Source of the DNA: an uncultured Oscillospiraceae bacterium
GTDB taxonomy: Bacteria > Bacillota > Clostridia > Oscillospirales > Oscillospiraceae
Length of the DNA stretch: 35,504 nt
Direction of reading: 5' to 3'
NCBI GenBank assembly: GCA_905233385.1
Contig: CAJOEH010000011.1
Span: 1-35,504, forward strand
In this document: in pieces, positions 1-13,900 of the stretch
Layout of the letters: every line of letters starts with the position of its first letter
Position numbering within the stretch: position 1 is the stretch's first letter
The notes under the pieces: generated by a model
Database searches by the model: none
What the model saw: the letters and a program-made list of their open reading frames with translations, nothing else
Told to the model about the DNA's origin: nothing
Program-made: the position numbers and the translations under genes

Positions 1-128
1 TCCTTCGGTTTTGTCTCGACAACTCAACCTTATCACAGGTCATTCCCATTCGCTATTCTTATTTTCTATTCGCTGTCACACATCATTGTACAACCTACAG
101 CAGCACGCCGGAAAAACGAAAAAGCATC

Positions 129-157
129 TTGCATCGGAGCTGGAATTGTGGTAAAAT
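129..157 (+). promoter_or_regulatory. Sigma-A-type promoter of the first secreted-protein gene
   Basis: TTGCAT at 129-134 and TAAAAT at 152-157 are separated by 17 bp. Transcription would begin near 164, just before a purine-rich ribosome binding site. The -10 box overlaps the GTG at 148, so that GTG cannot be the start codon of the downstream gene. Confidence 0.65.
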
Positions 158-189
158 ACTTCCGAAAAAAAGGGGAAGGGGGCCTTGCC

Positions 190-1287
190 TTGAAGAAAAG
201 CAAACGGATCCTGTCGGCGCTGCTGTGCCTCGTGCTGGTTCTGACCGTCATTTCACTGTCGGCAGGCGCGAACGAACTGCCGATCGTCCCGCCGCATACC
301 CACACCTACGTCTATACCGACAACGGCAACGGCACGCACACCGTCACCTGCAGCGTCAGCGGGTGCACCTACAGCGCGACGGAAAGTCATACCTATACGA
401 ACGGCACCTGTGTCTGCGGCGCGACCGAGGACACGCTGCATATCGTCTCTGCCTATCCGCGCATCGGTGAGAACGTCACGCTGGTCTATACCGCGTCCGT
501 CCCGAGTGGCTATTCGAATCCGTATATGGTCTTCTCCTTCCTCGGCACGTCCTATACCGTCTCGACCTATACCGTCAACGAGCAGGGCAGATACTGCTTT
601 GAGATGACGAAGATCCAACCGCAGTACATGGGCGAGAACGTCAGCGCCGTGCTGCACGCGAGCAAGAACAGCACGGATCATACGGACACGCAATCGACGT
701 ACAGCATCCGGCAGTACTGCGCCAACCAGCTGAACAACAATCCGAGCGCAAAACTCAAGACCCTGCTGTCAGACCTTCTGACCTACGGCGCGGCGGCGCA
801 GCAGTACGTCGGCTACAAGACGAACGAGCTTGTGACCGCCGGCCTGAGCCTGACGCCGAGCACCTTTACCGGTATTTCCGGAAAGACGGTCACGTTCACC
901 GGCACGGCGGATTCCTCGGCGGACTGGAAGGCGGCGACCCTGGTCCTGCGCAATACCCTCGCGGTGCGCTTCTACTTTGCGGCGACGAGCGTAAGCGGCC
1001 TGTCGGTGCGCTGCTCGATCAACGGCCGCACGCAGACGTTCTCCTCGTCGGACTTTGTCGCGGACGGCAGCCGCTATTACGTTGAGATGAGCAACATCGA
1101 GGCGACGGAATTCGACTCTGCCGTGACGGCGACGTTCTATAAGAACAACGCGCAGGTGGGCAGAAGCGCGTCCTACTCCGTCAATGCCTATATCTGCAGC
1201 ACGCAGAACACTGAGGATGCGAACCTGCGGGCGCTGGTGCGCGCGCTGTATAACTACGGCGCGGCGGCGAGCAATTACGCGAAATAA
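190..1287 (+). CDS. Secreted protein with tandem YG-module (function unknown)
   Basis: I do not recognise a named family. The best start is TTG at 190: it follows an A/G-rich ribosome binding site (about 171-182) and lies downstream of the promoter, giving 365 residues. The N-terminus is a signal peptide (KKSKR, then a Leu/Val-rich core ending SAGA). Next comes a short His/Cys segment with HTHTY and a CVCG motif, similar to zinc-ribbon-like stretches of Clostridia surface proteins. The rest is two copies of a module of about 130-150 residues. Each has a beta-rich part, then a YS(I/V)xxY motif, then a helix ending in (L/A)xxYGAAxxxY. The same tandem module closes the giant protein encoded downstream. 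No LPXTG or SLH anchor is visible. An extracellular or wall-associated role is inferred from the signal peptide alone. Confidence 0.8.
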   Translation: MKKSKRILSALLCLVLVLTVISLSAGANELPIVPPHTHTYVYTDNGNGTHTVTCSVSGCTYSATESHTYTNGTCVCGATEDTLHIVSAYPRIGENVTLVYTASVPSGYSNPYMVFSFLGTSYTVSTYTVNEQGRYCFEMTKIQPQYMGENVSAVLHASKNSTDHTDTQSTYSIRQYCANQLNNNPSAKLKTLLSDLLTYGAAAQQYVGYKTNELVTAGLSLTPSTFTGISGKTVTFTGTADSSADWKAATLVLRNTLAVRFYFAATSVSGLSVRCSINGRTQTFSSSDFVADGSRYYVEMSNIEATEFDSAVTATFYKNNAQVGRSASYSVNAYICSTQNTEDANLRALVRALYNYGAAASNYAK

Positions 1288-1311
1288 GCAATATCGTGAC
1301 GAAAACATCAT

Positions 1312-1345
1312 CGGGGGTCAGGCAATCGCCTGACCCCCGCGTTTT
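1312..1345 (+). terminator. Rho-independent terminator
   Basis: An 11-bp perfect GC-rich stem (1312-1322 with 1329-1339) has a six-base loop and is followed by a short T run at 1342-1345. It lies 25 bp after the stop codon of the preceding secreted-protein gene. Confidence 0.85.
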
Positions 1346-1515
1346 GCATTTTCCGGCGCGCAGAAGGGAAGCGCGGCAGGTTTCTCTGACGGCAGCGCGG
1401 GCATTTGCCCCGCAGAGAAAAACACAAAGGGAAATTCACGGGTTTTTACAAATTCTTCAGCGAAAATGAGCAACTTTTTTGGCAGGAAAATGAAAAGTTT
1501 TTCTTGCATTGCAAC

Positions 1516-1546
1516 TTGAAATGTGCTAATATTGTATCTGTATAAT
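1516..1546 (+). promoter_or_regulatory. Possible distal promoter in the 1.34-2.0 kb intergenic region
   Basis: TTGAAA at 1516-1521 and TATAAT at 1541-1546 are separated by 19 bp, which is longer than ideal. If used, it would give the giant gene a leader of about 440 nt running through the inverted-repeat element at 1714-1927. I see no coding gene between 1340 and 1996. The stretch 1340-1710 holds only this promoter-like site and weak inverted repeats such as TGCCCAT and ATGGGCA. Confidence 0.35.
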
Positions 1547-1713
1547 AGGCTACGAATGGAAGTCTGCCCATTTTGCCGACAAAGGCACAAGATATTGCGC
1601 TTCTGCATGGGCAAAAACCAAGATTTTCCGACTGTGCCGAACTGTTCCGGCGCGATCTCCGCCGCCGCAAAAACCCTTGAGATCAAAACAAGTTGACACA
1701 GAGTCACAGGAAG

Positions 1714-1927
1714 AAGCCTTCCCCTTGCGGGGAAGCCAAGAACGTTTATCCGCAGTAAGAGCCTCCCTTGTGTAAAGGGAGGTGTCACGGCGACAGCCGT
1801 GACGGAGGGAGTGTAACCGCAATAAATGATTTGCAAAATTGCTGCGTTGACAACCCCTCAGTCAGCTGCGCTGACAGCTCCCCTTACACAGGGGAGCCTT
1901 CGGGGATTCCCCTCGAGGGGAAGGCTT
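1714..1927 (+). repeat. MITE-like nested inverted-repeat element
   Basis: The ends are an 11-bp perfect inverted repeat (AAGCCTTCCCC at 1714-1724, its complement at 1917-1927). Inside, the segment from 1761 to about 1815 is matched in inverse orientation by about 1853-1898; both contain a CTCCC..GTGTAA..GGGAG-type hairpin. The whole can fold back on itself. It codes for nothing recognisable. The composition fits the small non-autonomous intergenic elements common in gut Clostridia, but the family was not verified. Confidence 0.6.
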
Positions 1928-1934
1928 TTCGAGA

Positions 1935-1962
1935 TTGACCGCGTGTCACAACCAACTATAGT
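1935..1962 (+). promoter_or_regulatory. Proximal promoter of the giant secreted-protein gene
   Basis: TTGACC at 1935-1940 and TATAGT at 1957-1962 are separated by 16 bp. They lie immediately after the inverted-repeat element and 35 bp before the start codon. The ribosome binding site AAGGAGG is at 1982-1988. Confidence 0.55.
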
Positions 1963-1996
1963 AATAATTATGTGCAAACATAAGGAGGAAACGCGT

Positions 1997-4900
1997 ATGA
2001 AACTTACCAAACGGCTTCTGGCAATGCTCCTCACGGTCGTCATGGTCCTGACCATGCTGCCCGCGATCGCGTTGACCGCAAGCGCAGCGACCACGATTGT
2101 TAGCTGGAATGCAGCATCAAGAAACGCCAATACTGGCTACTCAGCGTCTTCCGGCACAGGGACATTGACACAGTCAGCAGCAACTACGACTGCTGGCACG
2201 GGCGGTTCCAGCGGAACGTACTACGGCAACTGGGCTTCGGGCAACACTATTATACTAAGTGGTTTGGATCTGTCTAGTTATTCCAATATTACTGCCTCTA
2301 TCCAGTTGCGATATAGGAACAGTGGCACGTTAACTGTTTCAACATCTACTAATGGAAGTTCGTATTCGAACCTTTCTACCACCTATAGTGTTACGAATTC
2401 TTTGCAAACCTTTACGCCAAGTGGAATTCCTTCAGACGCAAAGTATGTAAAGTTTACCATTACTGGTACAAGCGGCAACTTGTGGATTGGCCCGATTTCT
2501 CTTTCGGGCGATGCGGTTTCCACCAAGACACTTTCGTCGATTGCGCTGTCCGGTACTTATCCGACGACCTTTGCGCAGAATGGAACGTTCAGCCACGAAG
2601 GTATGACCGTTACCGCGACCTACAGCGACAGCTCCACGGCGGACGTGACGAGCAGCGCTACGTTCAGCGGATATAATATGGCTACGGCAGGCAACCAGAC
2701 GGTCACGGTTTCCTATACCGAAGGCGGCACGACGAAGACGGCTACCTACGGCATCACCGTGAATGCGCCGACGCCTGCCGGCACGCTGACGCTGACCGAA
2801 GCCGGGACGACGAGGGCTACCGTATCCTCCGGCTATAATGTGGGGGACACCTATACCCTCCCCAGCACTGCGACTAACTACCCGACCGATACCTCCTATA
2901 ATACCTTTATCGGCTGGTACAACGGCAGCTACTCCCATGCCAGCACTGCGCCCAGCGGCGCGAACTTCTATGCGCCCGGTGCAGCATATACGATGACTAG
3001 CTCTGCCGTTACCCTCAAGGCTGTGTATGCGAAGTCCAGCGGGTCGACGACCTCTACGTCGGTCAGCTCCTGGGCAACAGGCGATTATTATCTGATTCAG
3101 AAATACGGCTCCTCCTGGTATGCGATGTCCGGAACCGGCACGGTCGTAACCAGCGTGGACGTTACGAGCGCAGTTACGGAGGGCACGAACGCTGTTACGA
3201 TCGATCTCACCAGTAACGTATGGACGTCTGCGATGGAGTATACTGTAGGCGGATCAAGCTCTGCCGCGACGATTCAGAATAAGAGCAATTCGAGCTACGT
3301 CGGCGGTAACAGTTCTACCTCCTTCAGCACGACGAACTCCAACAAGTGGACGACCACTGCCACCGGCGGCGGCTTCAAGTACGAGTATTCGAGCAGAGCG
3401 ATCCTGTACCGTTCAGGCTACGATTTCCGTAACTATTCTACCGGCAACTATAATGCTTCCGGCTACGGCACCGGCGTCCTCTTTATGGTACCGGTCGGCA
3501 CTGCGGGTTCTACCACCAACTATCAGACCGATTTTGCGACCCTGTCCTCGATCGCGCTGTCGGGTACTTATCCGACCACGTTCACGCAGGGCGACGCGTT
3601 CAGCTCCAGCGGCATCGTTGTTACCGCGACCTACAGCGACAGCACTACCGCGGACGTGACGAGCAGCGCGACCTTCAGTGGCTACAATATGTCCAATACC
3701 GGCAGCCAGACGGTCACGGTCACCTACGTTGAGGGCGGCGTGACGCGGACGGCGACCTACACCATCACCGTCAATGCTGCTGTGACCTACAACATCACGC
3801 TGAGCCAGACCACCGGCGGCACGATCTCCTCCTCCAGCACGCTGACCGGTCTGAACAGCGGCGCGACGGCGGTCATTTCCGCTGCGCCCGCTACCGGCTA
3901 CCAGCTTGATTCCTGGACGGTCAGCGGCACGGGCTCGAGCTACACCGGCACGAACCCGATCACCGTCACCGTGGGCACCGCGCCCGTGACGGTCAGCGCG
4001 ACATTCTCGAAGATCAACTACACGATCACCTATGAGAGTGCGCCTTCCGGCGGCTCGATCGGAATTGCGAAGCGCTCGACGCAGACGCTGACCGCGAATT
4101 ACGGCGATCCGGTCGACGTCACCGTGACCCCGGACAGCGATCATGGCGTCGGCACGAGCATCACCGTCACCGATACCACGAACAACGTGGCGGTCAGCAC
4201 GACGCAGAGCGGCAACGTGTTCACCTTCACGATGCCCGCGGGCAACGTCACCGTTGCGTCCAACGCGAACACCTTCACCGTGCTGCCGACCTACAACGCG
4301 ACCTTTATCGCAGACGGCGACACGATGACCACGCTGGCAGACAGCGGTCACGAGGGCGACAGCATCACCCTGCCGACCGTGGCGCAGATGACGGCGCTCA
4401 GCAAGGACACCATCAACTACTTTGACGGTTCCTCCAACAATACCTATACGTTCGTCGGCTGGGCGCCCGTGAGCGCGATCAACGCTCCGACCGGCACGCA
4501 GCCCACCGGCTACATTGCCGCGGGCGGAAGCTACACCTTCGGCAGCGCCGACGTACAGTTCCGCGCGATCTATGCCAACGGCAGCGGCGGAGACGGCTTC
4601 AAGCTGTCAATGACTGTGAGCGGGACGACTTACTACGCGCTGGGTAATGTTACCAACAAAGCGGTTCCGACTACTACAGATAGCGCAGAAGCTGCCGTGT
4701 TCTATCTGGAAGATGCCGGTTCGGGACAGAGTTATTTGTATTACATTTATAACGACACAAACTATTACATTACGCATAACAGCTCTGGATCGACGGATAT
4801 CGTTCGTGCGAGCGGCAACAGCACGAAGAATCCGTGGGCGATCGGCGGAAGCGGCAATAACATAACATTTACAAGTACGGTACAGTCGACGAGAAAACTG

Positions 4901-7900
4901 TCATTCGACGCTACCAATGAGGTTTTTAAGGCTTACGCTAGCCCGTCGTCAAATTATACCTTTACAAAGGTACCGGCTTCCTCCTACCTCACCGAGCATC
5001 TCGACGCGGGCAACGCCTGCACCGTCACGTTCTACGACACGGACGGCACGACCTCGCTCCAGTCCGGCACCGTCTACGAGGGCCAGACGCCCAGCTTCAC
5101 CGGCACCGAGCCGACCAAGGATCCCTCCGGCGTCCACTATTACGAGTTCATCGGCTGGAACACCTCTGCCAACCAGTCCACTGCCGTGACGCTGACCGCC
5201 ATCGGCAGCAGCGAGTCTACGCGCAGCTACTATCCGGTCTTCACCGAGCACACCGCGACCTTCACCCTGTCCTTCTCCGGCCGCACCACGGTCGCGACAG
5301 AGGGCAGCTACCAGAGCACCGTCCTGACGCCGTCTCTGACGACTGCGCAGACTGGCTGCTCCGCGACGATCAGCAGCGTGAGCGCGACCTATTCCAGCGG
5401 CTCCGCTTCCATCGCCAGCTTCACGACCACGGGCAACGTCCTGACCGTGACCGGCGTCGCGGAGGGCAGCGTCACGCTGAACGTCACCGTGACGTATGAC
5501 GGCGGACTGACCGAAACCGCGTCTGTCACCGTGACCGTCGTCGCGGGCAGCGGCGTCTCCGCAGGCGGCTACAAGCTGATCACCAAGGACAACACCTACT
5601 CCGACTCCAGCGAGGCGGACAGCTACGACTGGACCGGTGAATACATCTTCGTCGGTCGCCGTCACGGCGCGTCCCAGTACATCAACACGCTGGAAATCCT
5701 GACCCCGACGTGGACGGACGCCACCACCGCGACCATCCCCGACGGCTCTGGCAGCGCTCCCAACGCAACGGAGTTTACGCTGGTGCCCGCAAACGCGGAC
5801 GTTTTCGGCTCCGTGACCGTTCTGGATTCGACAGACGGCGCAGTGAAAATTAAGGCGCTGCACACCGGTGAGGCTGACTACGGCACTGACCCCGAAACCA
5901 CCGGTCAGGGCTACGTCTTCGACCGTATTATCAACCTTACGGACAGCAGCAACAACGACCTTACGAACAACTACGTCCTTGTGTTCGACCGTGTCGACGA
6001 GGTCAACAACTATTACACCATCCGCATCAAGGGCACGAACTATTATCTGTCCAACACCTCGACCAGCGGCTCCGGCGATAACCACATCGGCGGCATCGCC
6101 AACCCCGAGAACAGTAGCAGCACCGCCCTGCTGTGGTATCTGTCCTGGGCAACCAACGTCGACGCAATCACCGCGAGCGAAAGCGGCGATACGACCGAGA
6201 CGCCGGATATGATCATGGTACAGAGCGTTACCGCTCTTTCCAGCGGTCATCGCGCGGTTCTGTTCAACCAGGGCGGCAACGGCACGATCGGCTGGTTCCG
6301 CGTCTACGGCAGCACATCCTACAATGCGCAGCTCAACAACGCTAACGCCGGTTACAACCTCTTCCTCTACGGCAAGAACATCCCGTTCGAGGCGGAGATC
6401 ATCTATGACGACGTGGAGCGCAACACCACCACGTCCAAGATCACCGTTCCGTATACTTATCAGGCAGAGACCGGTCTGGATACCATTCTGTTGGAAGGTC
6501 TGCTTGATCCCGAGAGCTATCCCGGCTGGACCGTGCTGAACAGCGGCATCCCCACCTGGTCGCTCGTCGGCGCGTATAACAGCAACGGCACTACCTTCAC
6601 CCCCCAGGCTTCCGTCTCCGCGATCAGCAACACCCAGAACGCAGAGTTCCATGTGGCTAACTGGGTCGAGGGCGACATCGGCAAGTACTACGTCGTGCAG
6701 GTGGACTATCAGGTCCGCGACACCGACGGCGTCGTTCACGACGTGCAGCACAGCGCCATGATCGTGGTCGGCGATGCCGACAAGACCTATAACACGGTTA
6801 TCAACGAGGCGTCCTCGCTGGATCACACCGGCTCGTGGACGGTTCCGTCCCGCGTCGGCACCTCCGGCGTCGACCTCAACGCCTACGTCGTCGATAACTT
6901 CAGTACCATCTACTCCGCGCGCTCCATCCCCGAAAACTATACCCTGACGCAGCCCTCTACGTGGACCTACACCTCGCAGAGAGATTATACCTACAGCATC
7001 AGCGGCGAGGGTATCGTCACATGGACGCCCGCAAACATCCTGAAGGACGACGTCGTGGTTGTCACGGCGACCGCTTCGCTGACCTACACCAACCCCGAGA
7101 CGAGCGCGGTCACTACGGAGACGGTGAACGCCGGTACCTTCACGCTGTACGTCAATAGGCTCGCCTACACCGCCGAGGTGCAGGACGCCAACGACAGCTC
7201 CAATACCACGATTCCTTACGCGGCGACCGCCTTCGAGGTGACGCTTGCCAACTTCCAGAATAACGACGGTCACAGCCCGACCGACATCTACGAGGGCAGC
7301 ACGACCTACTATTCCATCAACAGCCCGACCGAATGGAACTGGAGCGCTTCGACGGTGGGCGGCGTTTCGGTGCCCGTCACTAAGGACCCGAGCACCGGCG
7401 CAGCGACCCTCAACGTGACCGGCCTTGCGACCGGCACGCAGGTCATCGTCCGCGCGACGAACGTCATCGCAACCTCCAACACCACCTACGGCGTGCACAC
7501 CACCGTCACCGTTGCGGGCGCGATCTTCACCGTCGGCGAGGATAACAGCCTTGCGGCGGTCAACGACAACTTCGTGCTCGACTTCGACCGCAACGCCGTG
7601 CTGAACGTTATGGCGAACGACCGCAACGCGGACGGCGCGACGATCAGCGCGATCGGCGGCACCAACGCCTCTATGGCGGCGATCGGCACCGGCGCGAACG
7701 CGGGCAAGATCGTATTCACCGTGCCGAGCGGCCAGCTGACCACCGCGACCTACACCTTCACCTACACGCTGAGCAAGTCCGGCGAGACCGACTCCACCGC
7801 CACCGTCACCGTCAAGCCCTCCTCCGCCATCTACTATGAAGACAACAACACCGACTTCTTCACCTACACGGACGGCACCAAGGGCAAGTGGAGCGAGGTC

Positions 7901-10900
7901 GGCGCCGACAACGCATGGCTCCAGGATGCTTCCGCTGCAGCCGACGGCTACGACGCAGCGAACAACAGCCTGACCTGGTCCGCGGGCGTCGCCCACAAGG
8001 CAAACGTCGGCAAGACCACTGACTACGGTTCCTCCAGCGCGACCGAGACCTGGCCGACCATGGAGTTCTCCTTCGTGGGCAACGCCTTCGCGATCAGCAT
8101 GATGCGCAACAACTACACCGGCCTGATCGCTGTCTACGTCGACGGCACGAAGGTCAAGAACCTGCCGACCGCCTACGGCGCGACCGGCGGCGCGACCGGC
8201 TACGATCCGAACGCGGACCACGGCGGATTCATCTACAATTCTTCTGACAGCAACTACGGTATGCCCGCCTTCTACTGGGCGGCTGAGAGCGGCAACGCCG
8301 GTACTCACAGCGTCAAGGTCGAGGTCCTCTACTCCAGTATGTACGACCACAGTGTTGTCGAAGGCACTAAGGCCGGCAATTACGACGTCTACATCGACGG
8401 CGTGACGATCTACAACCCGATCTCCGGCACCACCGCCTACAAGTACATCAGCTTCCGTGACACCGTCCTGGAGACCGGCTCCCTCGGCATCCCCACGACG
8501 CAGCCGCATAACTACGCGGCGACGCTGACACCGGCGAGCCTCTCTATCGGCACCGGGCATACCGGCACGCTGCAGCTCAGCCTGACGGATGAAGGCGAAA
8601 CCGTGTACTCCGGCTACACTGTAGCTTACACCTCCAGCGACTCGAGCGTCGCCGCCGTGACTACCGACTCGCTGGACACCACGACCGGCGTCACCACCGC
8701 GACTGTGTCCGGCCTCAGCGAGGGTACCGCGACGATCACTGCGACCATCTCCATCAGCGGCACCGTGGTCGCCACCCGTACCGCGACCGTCACCGTTTCC
8801 GAGACGGTCTACACCGTCACCTACATCCTGCCGAACGGCTCGCAGAGTATTGACTATTCCAACGAGCGTATCTACCTCGGCACCAACGTTACGCACCTGA
8901 CTGCGGCGCAGCTTGCCGAGTACAACGCGCATCCGTACGTGTTCCGCGGCTGGGCTCCCGCTGCTGTGAACGATACCATGACGCAGCCCGGCGGCCTGTT
9001 GGATGACAATATGATGATCACCCTCACCGGCAACGCGACCTACTACGCGGTCTACACCTACGGCACGACCGATAACGACTTCCTCCTCAAAACCGACCTG
9101 ACGAACCCGCTGGTCGACGGCGAAACCATCCTGATCTACGAGGTGGAAGGCGTGGAGGGCACCAGCCGCTACGTCCTGTCCAATCAGGATTACAGCAGCA
9201 CTTGGCTGTATAACCGCTCCGGCACTGAGGCTGTGCCCGTCAACGGCATCATCACCAAGACGAACACTGAGCTCTACTGGACCGTTGAGGCGACCTCCGG
9301 CGGCTTCTACCTGATTGACAAGGATGGCAAATACCTCTCCGCAACCTCTACGGACGGTCAGTTGATCGTTACCGACACGCCGGATGAAAAGGCGGTCTGG
9401 AACGCGACGACAACCGGCGTTTCCGGCAACAACTGCGTCTACATCTACAACAACGAGGCGAGCCCGAAGTACATCCAGCACTACAGCGGTTACGCTGAGT
9501 TCTGCGCCTACACCTATGACGAGGCTTACGCGAACAAGAACGAGATGCAGATCTATGTGCAGCAGACGAACACCCTGACCTACACCACCAACCTGCAGAG
9601 CAATATCACCCGCTACACCGTGAACTACTATGTGAACGGCACGGCAGTCAGCTCCGAGCAGGTCGTGGAAGGCAACAGCCCGAACTTCCCGAGCAGCGTC
9701 TCCGGCACCTTCACCGAGCTGGAAGGCTACTCGCACGACTACACCTTCCTCGGCTGGGTCGAGGCGGCGATCAGCCCCGACACGACCACGGAGCCGACGA
9801 TCCTCGAGACCGGCGACACCTACGCTGTCAACGCGACGACCAACTTCTACGCGGTGTTCAGATACGCGGGTGCAGCCAGCGGCAGCGGATTCACCCTGTC
9901 CTATACGAACAGTGGTACGACATATTACCTTGGGACCGACAACGGAAGCGGCGGCGTAGCTGTCTCGACGAGTTCCTCGAATGCTGCAACCTACGGACTG
10001 GAGCAGATCGGGACTTCCGAATACTATTATCTGTATTATCTCAGCGGCGCAGATAAGATTTATCTGACCGGCGCTGCAGGTTCCTCCAGCAACACGAGAA
10101 CAGTGACCTTCTCCGATGCGAACACGCAGCCGGATTCCGGCTACTACAAGTGGAAGGTCGGCAGCGACGACAAGTTCTGGTGCTATAACGCATCCAACAC
10201 GGAGGGCGGCGCACTGCAGATCAACACGAGCGATAAGACCTACGCAAAGATGTACACCACGGAGCAGTGGGGCGCATATACGCGGACCGAAACGAGTTCC
10301 GTCAATTCCACCTTCTACGCCACCACGCTTGATGAGGCAACGCCCGTTGAGCACGACTATGCGGCGAGCATTTCTCCGACCACCCTGGCGCTCCATACGG
10401 GTGAGACCGGCAGTGTCACCGCGACCCTGACCGACGGCGGCTCTACCGTCAGCGCGGTCCCGACCTACACGACCAGCGACGCCAGTGTTGCGACGGTCGC
10501 ATCGGACGGCACCGTGACCGCGGTCGGCAACGGCAGCGCGACCATCACCGCGACCTATACGGTACAAGGAAACGATTACACCGCGACCTGCGCCGTCACC
10601 GTTACCACGCTGGCGACCTACACCGTCACCTACATGGTCAACGGCAGCCAGTACGGCAGCACCGAGTCCGTCACCGAGGGCAGCAGCCCGAGCTTCACGG
10701 CTCCGAGCTACGACGTGAGCGGCTACAACGCCCACGCCTACGAGTTCCTCGGCTGGAAGGAAGGCAGCGCCCTGAACGCTGACACCACCGAGGCCCCGAC
10801 GCTCTATGTTGCGGGCAACACCCACGGCATCAGCGCGAACACCACCTACTACGCGGTTTACCGCTACACCGAGGGCGGCAGCGCAACGACGGCGTTTGGT

Positions 10901-13900
10901 GATCTGTCCAACGGCGGCAGCGCACAGTATGTAATTGCTGCCAACGTCAGCGGTACCTGGTACGCGATGCCGAATACCAACTGGGGCGCGAAGATCAACG
11001 GTACCGAGATCTCGAACCCGGGCAGCTCGATCAGCAGCAGCGCAGCCAGCAACTACGCCGTGACGATCGCCAAGAGCAGCAGCGGCTATACGATCAGCAA
11101 CGGTACGGACTACCTGACCTACAGCAGCAGCACGAACCTCGGCACGAGCAGCAGCGCCTACTACTGGAGCATTGGCTCCGGCACGAAGGGCAGTTACCGT
11201 GTTGAGAGCGCGACCTCCGGCAGAGCTCTGGTCTACCGCGCATCGACTAATAATGTATTCGGCGGCTACGCGACGAACAACGTCACTGCGAACGGCACTG
11301 AGTACTACGACGTCGAGATCATCCCGGTCGGCGACAGCAGCTCCACGACCTACTACGCGACCACGCTGAACGTTGCGGCGGCGCACACCTACGTCGCTTC
11401 CATCAGCCCGACCAGCCTCACGCTGACCGCGGGCAACGACAGCTCCGTCACCGGTACGCTGACCGACAACGGCATCGCGACCAACGCCTACACGCCGGTG
11501 TACACCTCCAGCAACAGCAGTTATGTGACGGTGGACAGCAACGGCTACGTCAGCGCAGAAGCAGCAGGCTCCGCGACCATCACCGTGACCTACACCGTTG
11601 ACGGCAGCGACTACACTGCGACCTGCGCAGTTACGGTCAACGCGGTCGGCACGGAATACGCGGCCAGTTACTATGCGCAGACCGGCGTGACCTACTCCGG
11701 CGGCAGCAGAAGCGGCAACACCATCACCCTGCCGACGAGCGCCTCCATCCCCGGCACCTACAACGCGCACACCTACACACTGGTCGGCTGGACCACCGAT
11801 AACAGCGGAACTGCGACGTCCAGTTCTGCCGAATATGAACCCGGCGACGAAGTGACCATCACGGAAGACACGACCTTCTATCCGGTTTTCAGCTACAGCG
11901 AAGGCAGTTACGGCGGCACCATTGATTTCAGCACACTGGGTCTAACGGACGCGGCAGAATATTCCGGTCCCGCGAACGGCAATGGCTTTGCGATTAGCTT
12001 CACGAATGGTTCCACTAATACCGCATACTACAATACCGGCACGGCCGTCCGTGTCTATGGCGGCGGCAGCATGACCGTTACTTCCTCGGTCGGCAGCATC
12101 ACGGGTATTTCGATCACCTGTGCAAGCGGCAACGTAATCACTGCAGGTACGTCCAATGTCGGTACGTTGACCGTAAGCGGTACTACAGGAACATGGACCG
12201 GCAGCGCGAATTCCGTTACATTCACCAGAGGGTCCGGTTCGGGCCATTGGAGAATCCAGTCCGTGACGGTTACAATTTCCGGCGGCTCTGGCGGTTCCGG
12301 CGGTACTACGGTCACAAAGTGGGCAAAGGCGACAGCTGCACCGGAAGTCGGAACGGAATTCATCATTGCTTCCGGCACAAGCGCTCTCCAGAATGGTAGT
12401 AGGTCTTCGGCAACTACAGCACTTCCGAGTACGACATTCAGCACGGACGAAAACGGCTACATTGTCACCTCAACGGATAATGCAAGCGGCTTGGTTGTTG
12501 CGAATCATACGTTTGAGCTTGAGGATTCTTCCAATCATTATTTGAAGAGTACTAATACTGCTTCGGGCAATATTTATGTACACTTTAACGGCAGCAGCAA
12601 GATCTCCATTGCGACCGGCACTACGAACTCCAATACGACGATCACCAAGAGCGGCGATCAGTTTACTGTCAAGCGTACGGATCAGACAATGTATTTGTCC
12701 TCTACGTTTACAAATTCAGCCACGTCTTCTCTGCTTGACATTTATGTTGCTACAGAGGTCACAGAAGGTGGATCCGGTTCCGGCTCCGGCAGCGGCGAGA
12801 CGACTTACACCTTCACGCTTGCGGCACAGACCGTAGCGGACAACTACGTCGGCACGGCTTCCGTCTCGCCGTCCAGTGTGAACATCGGCGGCAACACCGC
12901 CACCCTGAGCGCGTCTCTGACGAACAACGGCAACACCGTGAGCTCCGGTGATTACACCGTTTCCTACGCGATCACCTCCGGCAGCGCGGCGACGCTCAGC
13001 GGCACGACGCTGACCTCCGGCAGCTCGGCCGGCACCGTCACCGTCACCGCGACCTTCCAGGTCGGCGGCAACACCGTCGCGACCGCGACCTGCGATCTGG
13101 TCGTCGTCGATCCCAACGCGTCCGTCACCGTCAACTACGTCGGCGGCTCGACCGGTTACGTCTACAACTGGGGCACCAGAGGCGAGGCTGCGACCTTCCT
13201 GACCGCGCCGACGAGCTCCTACTACACCGGCAGCTACTCCTACAGCACGCTGTCTGCCCTGTCCGGCAGCAGCACCGCGACCGCGGCCGCGATCTACAAC
13301 AGCGCACTCGGCTCTGCGATCCACAGCATGCTGACCTCGAAGCAGACGTCCACCACGTCCTACGACGGAACGAAGACGCTCTACAAGTACACCGACTGCG
13401 TGGGAAGCAACACGTCCTACATGTCCTCGTTCTATTCCGGAACGCAGATCACCAACACCTGGGACAACGGCTCCACCTGGAACCGTGAGCACACCTGGCC
13501 GAACTCGAAGGGCCTCAACAGCAGCGACGAGAACGACATCATGATGCTCCGTCCGACCTCCGTTTCGGAGAACAGCAGCCGCGGCAATACTGCCTACGGT
13601 CAGAGCAGCTCCTACTACAATCCCAACTCCGAGGCAACAAGCGGACTTGCCGACCTGCGCGGCGATATCGCCCGTCTGATGCTTCAGCATCTGATGCGTT
13701 GGGGCAACACCAGCGCCTTCTACGGCACCTCCGGCGTCATCGAAAGCAGAGCGGTCCTCCTTTCGTGGATGGAGGCAGACCCGGTCGATACCTGGGAGAT
13801 GGGCAGAAACGACGCGGTCCAGCGGATTACCGGCGTGCGTAACGTATTCGTCGACTATCCCGAACTTGCGTTCATCCTGCTCGGCGCGAGCGTACCTTCC

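Noticed and set aside
1826-1996. Upstream extension of the giant protein by 57 residues
   Set aside because: It lacks a ribosome binding site, crosses the inverted-repeat element and promoter, and would bury the signal peptide.
4949-11770. Minus-strand open frame of 2273 residues
   Set aside because: It is a shadow of the giant gene caused by its high-GC repetitive codons; the product has no signal peptide or domain, while the sense strand has many.
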